Shown here: positions 1-13,137 of the stretch, one piece after another
Numbering within the stretch: the stretch's first letter is position 1
Layout of the letters: each line of letters begins with the position of its first letter
Assembly: GCA_028023455.1 (NCBI GenBank)
Contig: JAQFVV010000230.1
Span: 994,001 to 1,058,000 of the forward strand
DNA: 64,000 bases
Direction: 5' to 3'
Source: Epiperipatus broadwayi
Taxonomy: Eukaryota > Onychophora > Udeonychophora > Euonychophora > Peripatidae
Translations under genes and position numbers: made by a program
The notes under the pieces: model-generated
Databases searched by the model: none
What the model saw: only the letters and a program-made list of their open reading frames with translations
What the model was told of the DNA's origin: nothing

Positions 1-100
1 TTCCTCCACAAGATGTTAAAAGTGGATAGAAACCAATCCCTACCTTGCATGAGAGTGATGTAGTGAAAATTGTAATACAGAAATGCAGATATAAAACTCT
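1..100 (+). repeat. Foldback repeat fragment (family with arm near 8.65 kb)
   Basis: The first 100 bases match the right arm of the foldback copy at 8455-8700 and the fragment at 8945-9065. Shared landmarks are 'gttaaaag.ggatagaaacca', a pyrimidine block and 'gagagtg.tgtagtgaaaatt'. The element is cut by the window edge, so its full extent is unknown. It lies in the kinase intron. Confidence 0.55.
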
Positions 101-2822
101 CAAAAGTTAAATTTGGCAAAAGAATGTTTTAAAATCTTAAAAATTTACTCTGTTGAGAGATATGCAATGTCATGGCATCTCAGGTCTCATATAATTTTAT
201 TGAATGATTAGGTTCTCTTATTAACCAATACAAATCATGAACATTTAGAAAGCTGACATAACACGAATGGTAACATCCAAATTGGGTATATTAATGGATG
301 TAGCAAAAAAATTATATTTTGATAGATTTCTTTTTTTATTTTATTTTAAAATCGCTTTCTAAAAATATACAATATTTAGATATTACAACAGTCTTTATAT
401 GGAAAAATTCTCAATTATGGTATATATATCATCTGCTCAAACCTTATCGTATTGCAAAATAATTGATTTTCATAGAAATTAAAGCTTACAACTTGATGAA
501 ATTAATATTGTGATGAAATTTATTAGAATAAAAAAAGAAAATAAGTACCTGCATGAAATGATCAATCATTTCATTGGTTATTGAATCGGCATTGTTTACT
601 TATAATATTCATAAAAATACAAATTTTACTGGTCAAGGTTATCGGTGTATATGGAGACACAAAATAGAAATAGTTCTGGATAAATTTCCAGGAGATGATT
701 ACAAAATAGGTTATAAAATTCTATTAAATCTTTATTTTAATTGACTGTGACTTATCATCTGCATTCCTAAAATAAAGAAAAAGAATCAAAACACGAAGTC
801 TTAAAAATATTTATATTAGATTGTCAATCTCCGCATGGAACAAACAAATCCAAATACATTACTAAGATAATTTACAAGCCAGATTCTCATAAGAAATCCT
901 TTAACGTATATACAATACCCACCTTTTTTTACATTAATGCCAATTGATTTTATCAGATAAAAGATGATCCATGAATAGGTTTATATTCTTAGCATTACAT
1001 ATTTAATAATCTTTAAAAAGTATTTGCATGTTCGTTAAAAATCATTACAATTTTAGATTATTGTAGCATCCATATTAATAATAAAGTAATGAAGCCATTT
1101 GATTTTATTTATTAAGTTGATATAAATAAGAGTTTGAGGGCTTTCGTTAGCATTATTTTTGTTCATGCTTTTTCACATTCACTAGGTAGATACTTTGAAA
1201 GAAATTAAACCAATCAAAATCATTTAAACATTATTTCAAAGATTAATATATAATTGAGATGATAGAATAAATTATGTTAAGGGATATGCAAGCCATAGCA
1301 TATTACTGTCGATGATAATTAACTGTTATATCCGGTTGTTTTATAATCTGAATCTGTTTTCATGCAGAAAATATAAGACAATACATTAGAGCTACAAACT
1401 TTTAGATGAACTTTATATGGAAGAGATCCAAGAACTAGAAAATGCTATTATAAAGTTATTCACCTAATTGATGATTAATAGGAAAGGGCTTTCATTTGAT
1501 TAACGGATTAGTCTTATGGGAAGTTATATGTCTTCAATTTCTGGTGATAACTAATGTCTTAATGTAATTGATATGAAATTAATTGGTTATTTTATGTACA
1601 CAAATATAACCTCTGATTTTGTTAACTGGTCTCCATTGAGATTGATATGTAAAAGTTCTTTTCTTTTGTAAATCATTCTTATGGTTTGTGAATAAATTTT
1701 CCTTTTGAAAGCTAACCTCAATTATACACTGTCCAAAGAAAAACGTAAATAAACAAACAAAAAAAATTAAAAATTGGTTTAGCAGCCATTTTTCTGTCTC
1801 TTACACAATTATATTTAAAAAAAAAAAAAAAAATTGTAAATAAATTTTATATGCCAATAGCCAATTTTCTATCTCCAAGTGCCATATACAATTATATATA
1901 TTAATAAAATTTCCTTGTTTTATGTTGAATGCGCATATGTTTTATTCTTCCTTTACTATCCTTTCCAAAGTGAACTTGCATAATAAAATATTTTCTAAGA
2001 GTAATTGCTAAAAGTTTTACAAAATATTGGAACATTCTTAAATTTATGAATGATTTTAAAATGTTAAAATAATCAGAAAGAGAGATTGTAATTTTTTGAT
2101 AAACTTACCTTTCTATAAGAGAAAAAATTATTGGGGGAAAAAATAGCAAATTTAATAATGAAGAAAGTCAGATGTTTTGCTATTTACTTAACTTTAAAAA
2201 TAAAAATAAGGTAGGGTTTTTTAAAGTTCTTATTGCTTCAGGCAATGCATGAGAGAACATACTGTAAAATATTTATATGTTTTGTGTGTTTGCTCAGTTT
2301 ATTATTAATAACTATATTACTTTTTTAAAAAAATTTGTTTATATAAGCATAGTATTATGGTAACTAGACATCCCAATTTTTCAGGATTTCTCTATTTTTG
2401 ATTCGATGCCCCAGTGTCCCCAAAGTGTCTTTTCAGGACGGTTGTATACCCTGATTTTCAAATACTCATAATTATTATTTGTCTTTCATAAATAATTCAT
2501 TGCAAAAATGATAGTTTCTTGTGGCCGTCTATGTCCATTTCAGTCTCTACAGTAATATTATAAAAACTTTAGAAAAATTCCGACACCAAAACAAAGATCA
2601 CTATTATGTTATATGGCCGGGTTCTCAAGCTAGATGTGTTCTCACGTCCAACCTCACCTTGGAGCATGCGCAGTTGGATTTTTATAGGTTAAAATTTGAA
2701 CTGCACTTGCACCTGCTTTGATTGACGGTGTACTTTTACTAGTTATTTGTTGATATTAATTTTCTATAGTGATAAAATTAATAGGAATCACATGATCACT
2801 ATCTCTTATACTAGCACATAAT

Positions 2823-2937
2823 TGTTTATAAACAAAGCAAAACTCTCCATACAGTAGTGCGACCCTGTGCCTTCTGGCATTTATTGATTACACAGGGTGG
2901 CACTACTGTATGGAGAGTTTTGCTTTGTTTATAATTA
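2823..2937. repeat. Near-perfect hairpin, deleted foldback element
   Basis: Two arms of about 43 bases (around 2827-2869 and 2891-2933) are reverse complements with a single mismatch, separated by about 21 bases. The arms contain 'caaaactctccatacagtag', the terminal sequence of the foldback family found at 27.3, 40.6, 45.0, 61.7 and 63.9 kb. The loop still holds a piece of the family interior ('ttctggcat'). This is a maximally deleted member. The copy at 63917 shares the unusual 'gcgaccctgtgcc' arm and the same outer flank, so these two form a subfamily. Confidence 0.8.
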
Positions 2938-4105
2938 ATAGGAATATTAATAACCCTAAACAATAGACAACATGTCATAGAGGAAGTGTACTTAACAACG
3001 ATGAATATCACAGGAATGGAATTTTATATATATATAAATGATGCAATGTCATAAAAATAAGGGTTGTTATGTCCCAATTTTTTAGCAAATCAGTCTGGTC
3101 ATCCTAATAGTATACATACAAAAAAAAAAAACATCTGTGTTGTATATATGTGCATGTTGAAACGTACTGTATACTTGCAGTTCAATAAACAATATGTTTT
3201 CTATTCTAATCAGTATTTATCAACAAAGCATGAGCTATTGTATGCTGTATATATTTGAATATGAGTAAGAAGGGAGTTGGAATAAAATATAGTGTAGTTC
3301 ATGGCTCTACTGTATATTTATAGTATTTTTTTAGTCAGTAAATTTTTTGTGCTTACTTTTTTCTGAAACAATTTTCATCAAGCCTACTATTATTTTAGGA
3401 TGAATTTTGATTTATTTATACTTTTTAAATTCCCTCCTGCAACATCTAAGATATTCCTATTACTTTATATTCTGAAGTGCTCTACACCATCCTAGTTTGA
3501 TGAAAGAGTCACAACAAGCAGATTTGAACAGGAAAATGATAACCACCCATGTATTGATCAGGAAATTGGTATCGAGTCATGATTAAAACTAGATTTTAAT
3601 CTGACAAGTGTTTTTTTTTTTTAATCAAATTTTTTTAAAGTTCTTTTTGGGTACAGCTTTCATTGGTTGAGGAGGGGGGGCTATAGTGGATTCTTATATA
3701 GGAAGTTAATGAAATGTGTATAAATTATCGTGTGTTGCTCACTGAAGATGCTAGAGAAGGTAAAACATAAGAAAATATATTGTGAGAGTTAGTGAAGAAA
3801 TATTTACATTTATGGATATTTTTGCAATATGTCATTATAATATCCAGTCTTTTATTTTTTTTTGTATTTTCCTTCCAAAATGAATTTCGACAATTTTTTC
3901 CAGTTTGTATAATTTTATTGTACAATTATTATTTATTTACAGATAGTTTTTCAAAGGATAAGTTTATTTTCATCTAAAAATACAAACGTATACATATCAT
4001 GTAGAATTTAATATTTCATATTTTGTAACTTCTTATAAACTAGTTATATTAGTTTTATGCATTAAACATAATAATCTGTTATGTACTTTTTGTTTAAAGA
4101 GTTAA

Positions 4106-4300
<195 letters not shown>

Positions 4301-4869
4301 TAAGTTTCATTCTTTCTATGTAGAGTAGACTTTTATCTGGGTGGGTGTGTGTTTGTGACGCAACAATTCATATCAATCTGATATTCATATTCTTAACACA
4401 TATCTTAAAAAATTATTTGGTTACTCTCATATGAGAGAGAAAACAAATCTAATTCATTTATGTGTTCTCACAATTGGATCTATGAGTCATTCCAATCAAA
4501 ATTTGTTATATTAGAAAACAAAAATATTGCAGAAAGGATTTTTAAAATGGAAATTAAGAAATTAGAAAAATTGAGTTGGTCATGTTCTTAGCAAAAAAAA
4601 TAAATAAATTATAATGGATTATGTTGGAGAAAGACGTGTTTAGGAAGAAATGAAATGAGGAATATATGGTAACTTAGAAGTTCAGATGACATTTGAGTAG
4701 TATAATAATAGTTATCATAGTAATCCATTCCAATTAACCAAATTGAGATTTTTTCTTCACTTCTATCTAGGAACCTTAAAATTTTAAGCTAATCTTATCT
4801 TTGCACTAAACTACATAGAGAAAATGTAAACCAGTGACCTTTTAGTTAACGAACATGCAGCTGATTGCC

Positions 4870-5335
4870 TTTTCAGAGATGAAGTCAGAAATTCTCTGTG
4901 CATAGATCTAATGCCCAGAGACTTTTGCTATCAACGCCAGGAGTGTTATATATCTCAGTAAGCTGAGATCATTTCTTTTCCTAATTCAAAACTGTTTTGA
5001 TAATTTCAGAAGCATATCTTCATATTCAGCATTTCTGGACATAAAGTTCTAACTAAAGAAAAAACCAGAAAAGTCCTTATCTTTATTTTCATTTACTGAC
5101 TATACAATTTATTCTGATCCTCCTTCAACACCCTACATTCCAAAAGCAAATAATCACTACCATCCCTTTCTTCTTCACATAAACCATGTTTGCACTCAAA
5201 ATGTTTACTCCATTGCTAACTTCTTTCTTGGGTATTTAAATCTTGCACTTTGCATCAAATAACAAGCTCTCCTTTTCCATAATACTGCATCTATGTTATT
5301 GATTAGTTACTCTATCTGCTTTTAGGCAGAAAATT
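4870..5335 (-). mobile_element. Degenerate LINE 3' end in the intron
   Basis: Read on the minus strand, a frame encodes a C-terminal zinc-knuckle-like segment C-x4-C followed by D-Y-L-L-L-E-C-R, matching in spacing the C-K-L-C ... H-L-L-I-E-C-K end of the LINE at 19.9-22.8 kb. The expected His is Tyr here. Upstream a different frame gives S-L-L-F-D-A, resembling S-L-L-F-K-A of the intact copy, so a frameshift is likely. Downstream, 'tctctgggcat' and 'tttctgacttc' match the 3' UTR of the same family. It is old, broken and antisense to the kinase gene. Confidence 0.5.
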
Positions 5336-7985
5336 AAACTTGCCTATATGCTCTTTGTCTTAATAATGGGTGACTGACTTTCCATTATAAATATTGATTT
5401 AGTCTATAAACAAATCAGATGACTTTTTTAGAATTATATTATGTTTTTAGGACATTTTTTTTTATACTTTATTATTCTCTCCAAACCAAGTGTTACTGGT
5501 CTCTTAATTCAAGTTAATAGCACAAATCTTTTTTTTATTAAGATTTTTTTTGGCCATCAAATTCCCTATCACGTCTTACATCTTCATTATTCTTGTTCAA
5601 AGTTATCAGTTTATTCTGTTACTATTTGAAATTTCTTATTCCTCCCATCCCATCTCACCCCCCCCCCCCATTATTCATTGAAAATTTAACAAACAATCAC
5701 CTTAACATTTCTTTTGATCTTGTTGAACTGCTCAGTGTTATCCGTATCGTCGATTAACATTGGATATGAATGTCATTAATTAATAATAAATTTTAATGGT
5801 GTTACAGTGTATTATATATCTAATGTTATGTGTGTTGGTTATGATAAACTAATGATGATCAACTCTTGTTCAATCATAATAGCTTATTGTCTAGTATCCT
5901 AAACCAAAATTATAAGAAGAGAACGTAATGCACATACATATTATTACATAGCCCTTCCCTCTGTCTTTCACGCTATCATTAGTGGAAATATTTAAAATCA
6001 CTGTTTTTAAGTAATAACTAAAATAGCAATTGTATTGGTGGAATTGCTCAAAAGATTGATGCTTGACATCCAAAATGATGTAATAAACTAACATTTCTAT
6101 CCATTTCATTAAACTGAGCATTTTTTTTACTTTTTCATTCCCTGGTAATTGATGGAGAAACTTTTACCTTTTTCTGTTCTCATTAATCTTTTCTCTCATT
6201 ATTATGCTAAACCGCTGAGTGCACAGTTTTTACCTAAATATTATAACATCGCCTTCATACTCATAGTCATTATTTATTACTTCAGTACCTCATAGTTTGT
6301 AAAAGCATTAAATAAAAAATTAGCAATTCATAAATTTCATGTGTCTGCCTGTTTGAGGATCATTATAAGTCATCTTTTAGTCAGTCATGTGATTACTCTT
6401 TTTTTCTTTTATTTATTATTATATCATTTTTTTAGAACTATAGTTTGCTCTGCATGTTTGGGTGCAAAGATAGAGCAGAGACTACAGCTTAGGGTCCATG
6501 GATTGCAGCCCAACTCTGTTCACTTCCTGTACTTGAACTTCTTATGAAATCCCATGCAATAAGCTGTCTATTTTTGTAGGGGGTTTTTCTAAATGCGTTA
6601 TTCTATTTTTTAATTATTTTTGATCTTTCCTATATAAAATACAATAAAAATATTGTCCTCCTTTTTTCTTTTTAAAAACTTCATTTATTCACATGAATCC
6701 ATATATATATACCTCAAAAATACATTATTTTCATCTTTCCTACGGTTCAACGATACTCTGATATTAGTCCTATTATGAATTATTACTCCAATCACGTATT
6801 ATTTTAAGTTTGCGATGTTTAACATAATATCTCCAAGTAATGTGCAGACAAACTTTAATCGATTAAATTTGTTTGCAGATACCATGGGGGGGGGGGCGTT
6901 ATTTTAACTATATCACAAACTTAGAATAATAACTTCACTAGATGTAAAAAGTCATAGCACATGTAATATGAAAAAATAATGGAGACATATATTAATTATG
7001 GAAAAAAGGCAAAAAGACATTTAAAAAATTACATAAACAGGTACTTATGAGTTGTGCATTTATTGGAAGATACTGCATGTCACCAAAAACATCATTCCCC
7101 CTCCTTGCATACTGCAGTGCTTTGTGCCATCATAAACTGCATATGTTCAAACTAAAAAAAAAAAACAAATGGCAAACTGTAACTTTAAGGTAGGGAAATG
7201 TAATTTTCCAATTAATATTTTAAAAATTATTTAAGATTTTAAAATGTTTAACTAGAAATGTATTTTTAAATTAAAAAAAATTACTTACAAATGACAAGAG
7301 TCACTGTGACGGCAGAATTATGTAATGTGTTGTAGAAAGAAAAAAAATCTCGGTGAAAGGATCACAGTGTTAGCATGGACAACATGATAGCAAAAAAGAT
7401 AGTGATAGCACAAAATCTTGCAGGCAGCATGTTTTTTTAATCTTGCAGGTCACCACGTACATAACTTAATTGTTGACATGGATTAGTCATGCCAGTATTT
7501 TGGTTGCCATGACATTGTTATCTTAAACTTTGAATAAATATTACCAGACAAAAACATCTTCAGAGTAATTTGTCATAGCAAGACTAATATTGAAGTATTG
7601 TTTCGACTACTTTTCTGTAGTCATTATCAAGGATCTACAAAATATATATATATATCTACATTATTATTATAAATATACATTTTTTTAAACTTAATATATT
7701 TCTTTATCATCTACCTATAATTTTTTTTTATTATTATTATATAAATTATATATTTACTTACCTCTCTATATTATTTTAATTTTTTTATATTACCAATTGT
7801 TTTTTATATCTTATACAAACATTTACAAAACCAGTAATAGTAACAATTTTTTATATATTGCTATTTTTATATCTTATAAATTACTTTTAATTACAAACAT
7901 TTTTGAAAAACAATTTGTTCTATTTAAAATCAGTTTTTCTTTGTTGTTATATAAACTTTCCTTTAAAATTCTTTCTCTATACAAT

Positions 7986-8300
7986 TTAACCTTTTCTAAC
8001 ATTTTTTTTTGTATTAAAATTTCTATATCCAAATTCCTTATTATATATATAAATATTTGGGTTTCTATCATTTAAATGCTGTTTCAATCTTGTTTTTTTT
8101 TTTGTTGTTGTTGTTGTACCAATATACAATACATTATTGTTATCTTTCTTACAATCTAAGCATTCAATTATATAAATTTCATTCATATTTTCAACATCCT
8201 TATTTTTTGTTCTCTTTATTAAATTGCTTTCCTTTTTATATTTTTTGCTGATATCCTTCTTTATGTTTCTTATATTAAAGAAAATACTTTTTGATAATTA
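7986..8300 (-). pseudogene. GIY-YIG-like nuclease domain remnant
   Basis: A minus-strand frame stays open from about 8300 to 7986, with an ATG at 8186. It contains I-Y-I-I-E-C-L-D-C, then L-Y-I-G-T about 13 residues later, then R-L-K-Q-H-L. This spacing is that of the GIY-YIG nuclease core (GIY, YIG and the following Arg). After N-T-K-K the frame closes, and a plausible continuation (K-L-Y-R-E-R-I-L-K-E) lies in another frame at 7874-8071, so there is a frameshift. GIY-YIG domains occur in Penelope-like elements and some DNA viruses and selfish nucleases. No reverse transcriptase is visible beside it, so the parent element is unresolved. The ACA/ACC-rich Thr run after Y-I-G may be microsatellite expansion. 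Confidence 0.45.
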
Positions 8301-8454
8301 TAATTACTATATATTACCTCATACATATCTTTCCATTTATTCAAATTTCATATTTTAATTTGAAATGTCCATGTAATTATTTTTATATATATTTTATGTA
8401 ATTATTTTTGTTTATAAGGTTTCATAGGTGTGTATATCAAACATACATATGAGA

Positions 8455-8700
8455 TAATAATTTTCAATACACCATTCTCATGCAAGGTAGGGTTTGGTTT
8501 CTATCCACTTTTGATGCATTGTGGAGGGGTGCTGGTTTAGTATGAAATATGCATCTTGAGAATCAAACATCGTGCATCTTTTTCACATGTCTTTCTTTGG
8601 ACATATGTTTATGATTACACACCTTTATAAGGTGTTAAAAGCAGATAGAAACCAGTTCCTTTCTCAAGTGAGAGTGGTGTAATAAAAATTACACTACAAA
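8455..8700. repeat. Foldback element
   Basis: The left arm ('ggtttctatccacttttgatg' region, about 8470-8525) and right arm (about 8625-8690, 'gttaaaagcagatagaaacc') are diverged reverse complements. The centre contains 'gctggtttagtatgaaatatg', which is also the centre of the long palindrome at 55110-55378 ('gctggtttagcatgaaatacg'). The two elements therefore share an evolutionary core. It lies in the kinase intron. Confidence 0.6.
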
Positions 8701-8884
8701 AGTATTATTCATTCAGTGGATAATCTTTAGTCAAATGAATGGCTAATAAAAATTATTAGTATACTTCCATTAAATGGTTTTTATCAATGTTGTGGAGGCA
8801 GTAAGATTAACACATCAATCAAACTGTAGTAATTGGCTAAATATATATATATATACTGACCAATAATAAGAGATTGTGATCTGG

Positions 8885-9065
8885 ACCAATTAATGAGTGT
8901 TGTTGTTTCAGCATGAAATGTGAGCTGTGGTGGTCATATGTCTTTGGTCATATGTTTATGATTATATCTTTCCACAAAGTGTTAGAAGCGGATAGAAATG
9001 TCTCTACCATGTATGAAATGGTATAGTGAAAATTACACTACAGAAATATACAAACCAAATGCAGT
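8885..9065 (+). repeat. Half copy of the foldback element at 8455
   Basis: It repeats the order centre ('cagcatgaaatgtgagc'), 'catatgtttatgattat', 'gttagaagcggatagaaa', 'aaattacactacag' seen in the right half of the 8455-8700 element. The left arm is missing. Confidence 0.55.
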
Positions 9066-11922
9066 AAATATGGGGAGACACCTACAAATATATCAGTAAG
9101 ATTAATAAATGTATATAGCTCTATATACAAAGGCTGCAATAAAACTTTTGCAATGAATATTTGCATAAATATGCCACTTATAATCATTAGGGGGGTTAGG
9201 TTGTAGTCATTTTAGTATTGTCTGGTCCATTTAATGAATCAATAGATAACTGAAATTATTCTTCAAACAGCCATAATAAATCATCAGTTGGATTAAAAGA
9301 TTATGGGAATCTTATTCAATAATTCTAAAACCATTTGCTACAAGCTGCAAAGAATTCGAATAACATTATTTAACAATAGTTACAGTAAATGAATGATTTT
9401 ATTGCTCGAGAGTTTATAAGAAGTTTGAGTGAAGGAAATGCCAGAACGGGAATCATTTCTGTAACTTTATGCTTCAGAGTCTGATATTCTAAACGTTGCA
9501 CAAAACCACACAGAGCAGTAGTTGCCATAAAATAGATCATATTAGGGATGAAGTATGAATAGCGTGTTAACCTGTTTATGGGAGCATATAGTTTGTGACA
9601 TATTGCATTGACGGAATTTAGTTAATATCTTTTTTGAAATGGTTTTCAATTAGACTGTATCTTTCTATTAGTGATTCATACCAGTGTCTATAGTTTGATC
9701 TCTTTCTTAAAAGAATATTTTGATTTGCTTACTGTCTAAGCTTGAAGCAGATGGGAAAGGATAGATTTTATTCCTGTTTGTAGGACTTTTTTTTTCCCAG
9801 TTTTTATTGTATCTGAAATGGGTGTTGATTTATATATAGATCTAATTACTCCTAAATTTAAAATGTTACATCAGCTTGAATATTTGTATAAAATCCTTAT
9901 AATAATTCTTTAATTTAAAAAAGCATTAAACTGATTGTTAATTACTTAATTAGTGATGATATAAATGTATTCTTATACATTATATGGTTGTAGACATTAG
10001 AAGGGGAGAAGGGATGTATGCATTTTGATTGACCAGGTCACTTCAGTTAGGCTAAATCCTGTTTGCTCTTCAAATACCACATAAAGGTTTTTTTTAATTT
10101 ACAGATGTACATCAATTTATTTTCTAAGTACATTTAAACTAAATTACTAATTTCTAACCTTATAATGAATGGTTAATAATTTTTTGTGTATTTATTGAAA
10201 AAAAGATGGCTGTGAAGGAGTGGTTGCTAAAAAAATATGCATTTATAAAATATATTTATGCATAGTGTATATATATATATATATATGAATAATTAGATGG
10301 ATTAGAAATCTTTCTAGTATCCTTCCACAGAGGAACACTACCAATTAATAATCTTCTGGTTGTTGAGCTTTTTATTTTTTATCCTTTTACTAAACATAGC
10401 AACAGTCATTTACCGACTTATAATTGGATGGTTCACCGAGTTTCTAATTATGAACTAGTTATACAGAAAACATTGTAAGTAATCCCATGCCACAGACTCA
10501 GTAGGCATGTGCTTAATCACTACACTATAAAGAAGAAACTTTAGATAATGAATCACTAAAATATTTCAAAAAAAATTTAGTCCGCAAACTTAACACAGCT
10601 CTCACAATTAAATTGTAATTTTTAGTCTAAAACTGATGTCTATAAAATATTTAATTTTTGTAGGCAGGCATACAAAATTATCATGAAGTTATTTATGTAT
10701 TAATAAATCATAATGTCAAAAAATAAAAGCAAAATAAATAACTTCGATTCAAACCTTAAGGTATTGGGAATTATTTAGGACATATCAAATTTTACAAAGA
10801 TATCAGTTATGCCACTTGTTTTAGGGGACACTTGATTAAAAGTTGGTACCATTGGTAGTTTAGTTCAGGGTTTTTACCTGATTCATCTTATTAAGCGAAA
10901 TAAGGGAAAAACATATTATTTAGTGCATTTATTTACTATGCCCAATCTGGAGTTCAAATCCAAGGTTAGGATTTTTTTTTTTTAGTTTGCTCCCAGTAAG
11001 TCATCCATTATAGATCAGTAAATGGTTATCTGTATATTATAGAGGTGCTTTCTTTAATCTAGGTTGGTCAAAAGTAATAAGGTTATAATATGGTGCAGTC
11101 CTCATTCCCACTGAGGTAGGGAACAGATTCTTGCAGATGTTAGGTCATGCTTTATCTTGAGCCATTGAGTGCTACTACACCTATTACTGTAATCTCTTTT
11201 AGTCTATGAATCATGAGCATGTAATCCTAGTATATTTAATGATAATAAATTAGTGATTAATATACAGGAGCAAATCTAATCTAGTGCTGCCATCTATTAT
11301 AAGCTTGAGTAATGAATAATTAGTAGTTGATAATGTTAAATAAATGCATATCTATTTTTATATTTCAAGTCTTTGTTTCTGTCTTATTGCCTTTTGTCTG
11401 TGAAGAGTTTTTAATGCAATGCACCTGAATTTTTTGGACCTAATGCACTTTCATCCGGTGACCATTTTTTATTCTCTTTTTTTTTTTTTGCTTATATCAA
11501 CTAGTGTCAGAACTGTATAACTTTGCAAGTTAATAGGCTTGGGTTCAAAATGTTAGATTGTTTTTGAATTTTAGGTTGGTAGTTTGATAAGTAAAACATG
11601 GTCACTGGAGTCCCAAAAAGATATATATGTAATAGATCAAGATTCAGGTACTGCTCTGATAAAGCCCATAAGTCAAAACTAGTTTGGGAATGTGGTTAGA
11701 ATAGTATCATATATGGATTTAATTGGCATTATCATCTAATATGTATTGATTAGTCAAGCTTAAAACAAAAAGCAGTCCTTGGATAGAATAGAGTTGCACC
11801 TGCAAAGCATTGTATAAAGCTGGAGTTATGTGATGTGTTTTTGGTTTTAGTTAATATACATTATAATTAGTAGCATTTTTTATTATATATTGGATTTCTA
11901 AATTAGTACTTTTTTTTTACAG

Positions 11923-12139
11923 TGCTCGAGCAACTGCGAGGGAGTGTTTACTTCATCCCTGGCTACGACCAGAAACTGAATTAGCACTTGTATGTTCACC
12001 ATTTGGTTCACCATCATTACGACGCCCTCATCCACCCTGTGATCAAGAAAACTTGGCCGATGAAGGAGGTTTTCCTAAACGGCCAAAGTTTAGTGAAGGA
12101 TTCGATGGGGGATTTATGTTTGATGAAGTAGTGTGTTAA
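11923..12139 (+). CDS. STK17: STK17/DRAK-like kinase, terminal coding exon
   Basis: The acceptor AG is at 11921-11922; the first base completes the Ala codon begun on the previous exon. The exon encodes R-A-T-A-R-E-C-L-L-H-P-W-L, the subdomain XI end of the kinase domain with its invariant Arg, then a short tail, and stops with TAA at 12137-12139 (71 residues plus stop). The tail has C-D-Q-E-N-L followed by P-K-R-P-K-F and ends in Cys. From memory, vertebrate STK17A/B tails carry a comparable acidic D-K-E-N stretch, a basic K-R-F-R-F-type patch and a terminal Cys, so this is probably an STK17/DRAK orthologue rather than DAPK1-3, which continue into other domains. The basic patch may act in nuclear localisation (inference). 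DRAK kinases act in apoptosis-related and myosin-regulatory signalling. Confidence 0.88.
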
Positions 12140-13131
12140 GCATTTATATCGTGCTTCTTTAAAAGAAAAAAAAAACGGATTAGATTGCATGACAAAAAAA
12201 AATATGAAAAAGAACTACTGGTTTTTGATGATTCCTCACTATTGACCCTTTAGTGTTTGCACATCTTAACAATAGCCAAAAATTGGCTAGAACTTTTTAC
12301 TGTTATTGGTTAATTTAGTGTTTTGTTGTTGCTGTTGATTTATTTAAAAAATGCTAAGAAAAAAACTATTAAAAAAAAAACTTATCATTCTCTTTGCATT
12401 ATTTGTTGTTTGAATGATAGAACATCTGTTATTCTGCATAATCAGTAAATTAGTACCAGAAGTCTGAATGTCAGTATAAATGGATACCATTATAGACTAA
12501 GCATTTTGCTTCCTCATAGTTTATCACACGTGACCTGTGATATTTTCATTCAAAATACCAACTATCATGGCAGAATTGTTCGCAACTTCGAAGAGTATTA
12601 AAGACCGAGAAAGCCTCTAAGGATTCTCAGTTTCTTAGTTGAAGATTTTTTCTTTTTTTGAATGCTTCCTAGCTTGTGAAACAAGATGAAATAATAAAGA
12701 CTGAGTTTGTTTGTAATTTTTTTTAAAAACTAAATTCTGCCGTTACTATGACAACTTATGTAGTTTTTTTTTTTGTTGTTGTTGTTTTTAATCCATATTG
12801 GAATAGTGGGCTCAGAATCTGTTCATGTATCAGAAGGTTTTTTTTTAAAATATTGATATTAACTTTTTTTACTAATTTATTTAATTTCCTTCCTTATTAA
12901 TGACAGATTTTGTTATATATTTGTAATTAACTGTATATTATTTTAAATATTATTCATTAGTTTTATCAGTATTGGTTGTTTGTTTAACTAAGTTAATTGA
13001 TTTGAGGACTAGAATATGAAATCGAGCAGTATTTTGAGCCTTGTAAATATTCATCCTACCTTCCGTCATAATTTAAAAACATGTTCCAAGAAGTGCCAAA
13101 ATATTAATGGTGTAATACAGCAATACTTTGA

Positions 13132-13137
13132 AATAAA
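13132..13137 (+). terminator. Candidate proximal poly(A) signal
   Basis: Canonical AATAAA about 1 kb after the stop codon. The A-run at 13147-13158 could be genomic. No strong GT-rich downstream element is evident, so this is weaker than the distal signal. Confidence 0.35.

Noticed and set aside
7797-8251. Plus-strand frames rich in Phe, Leu and Ile
   Set aside because: They are the opposite strand of the GIY-YIG-like remnant and of AT-rich DNA.
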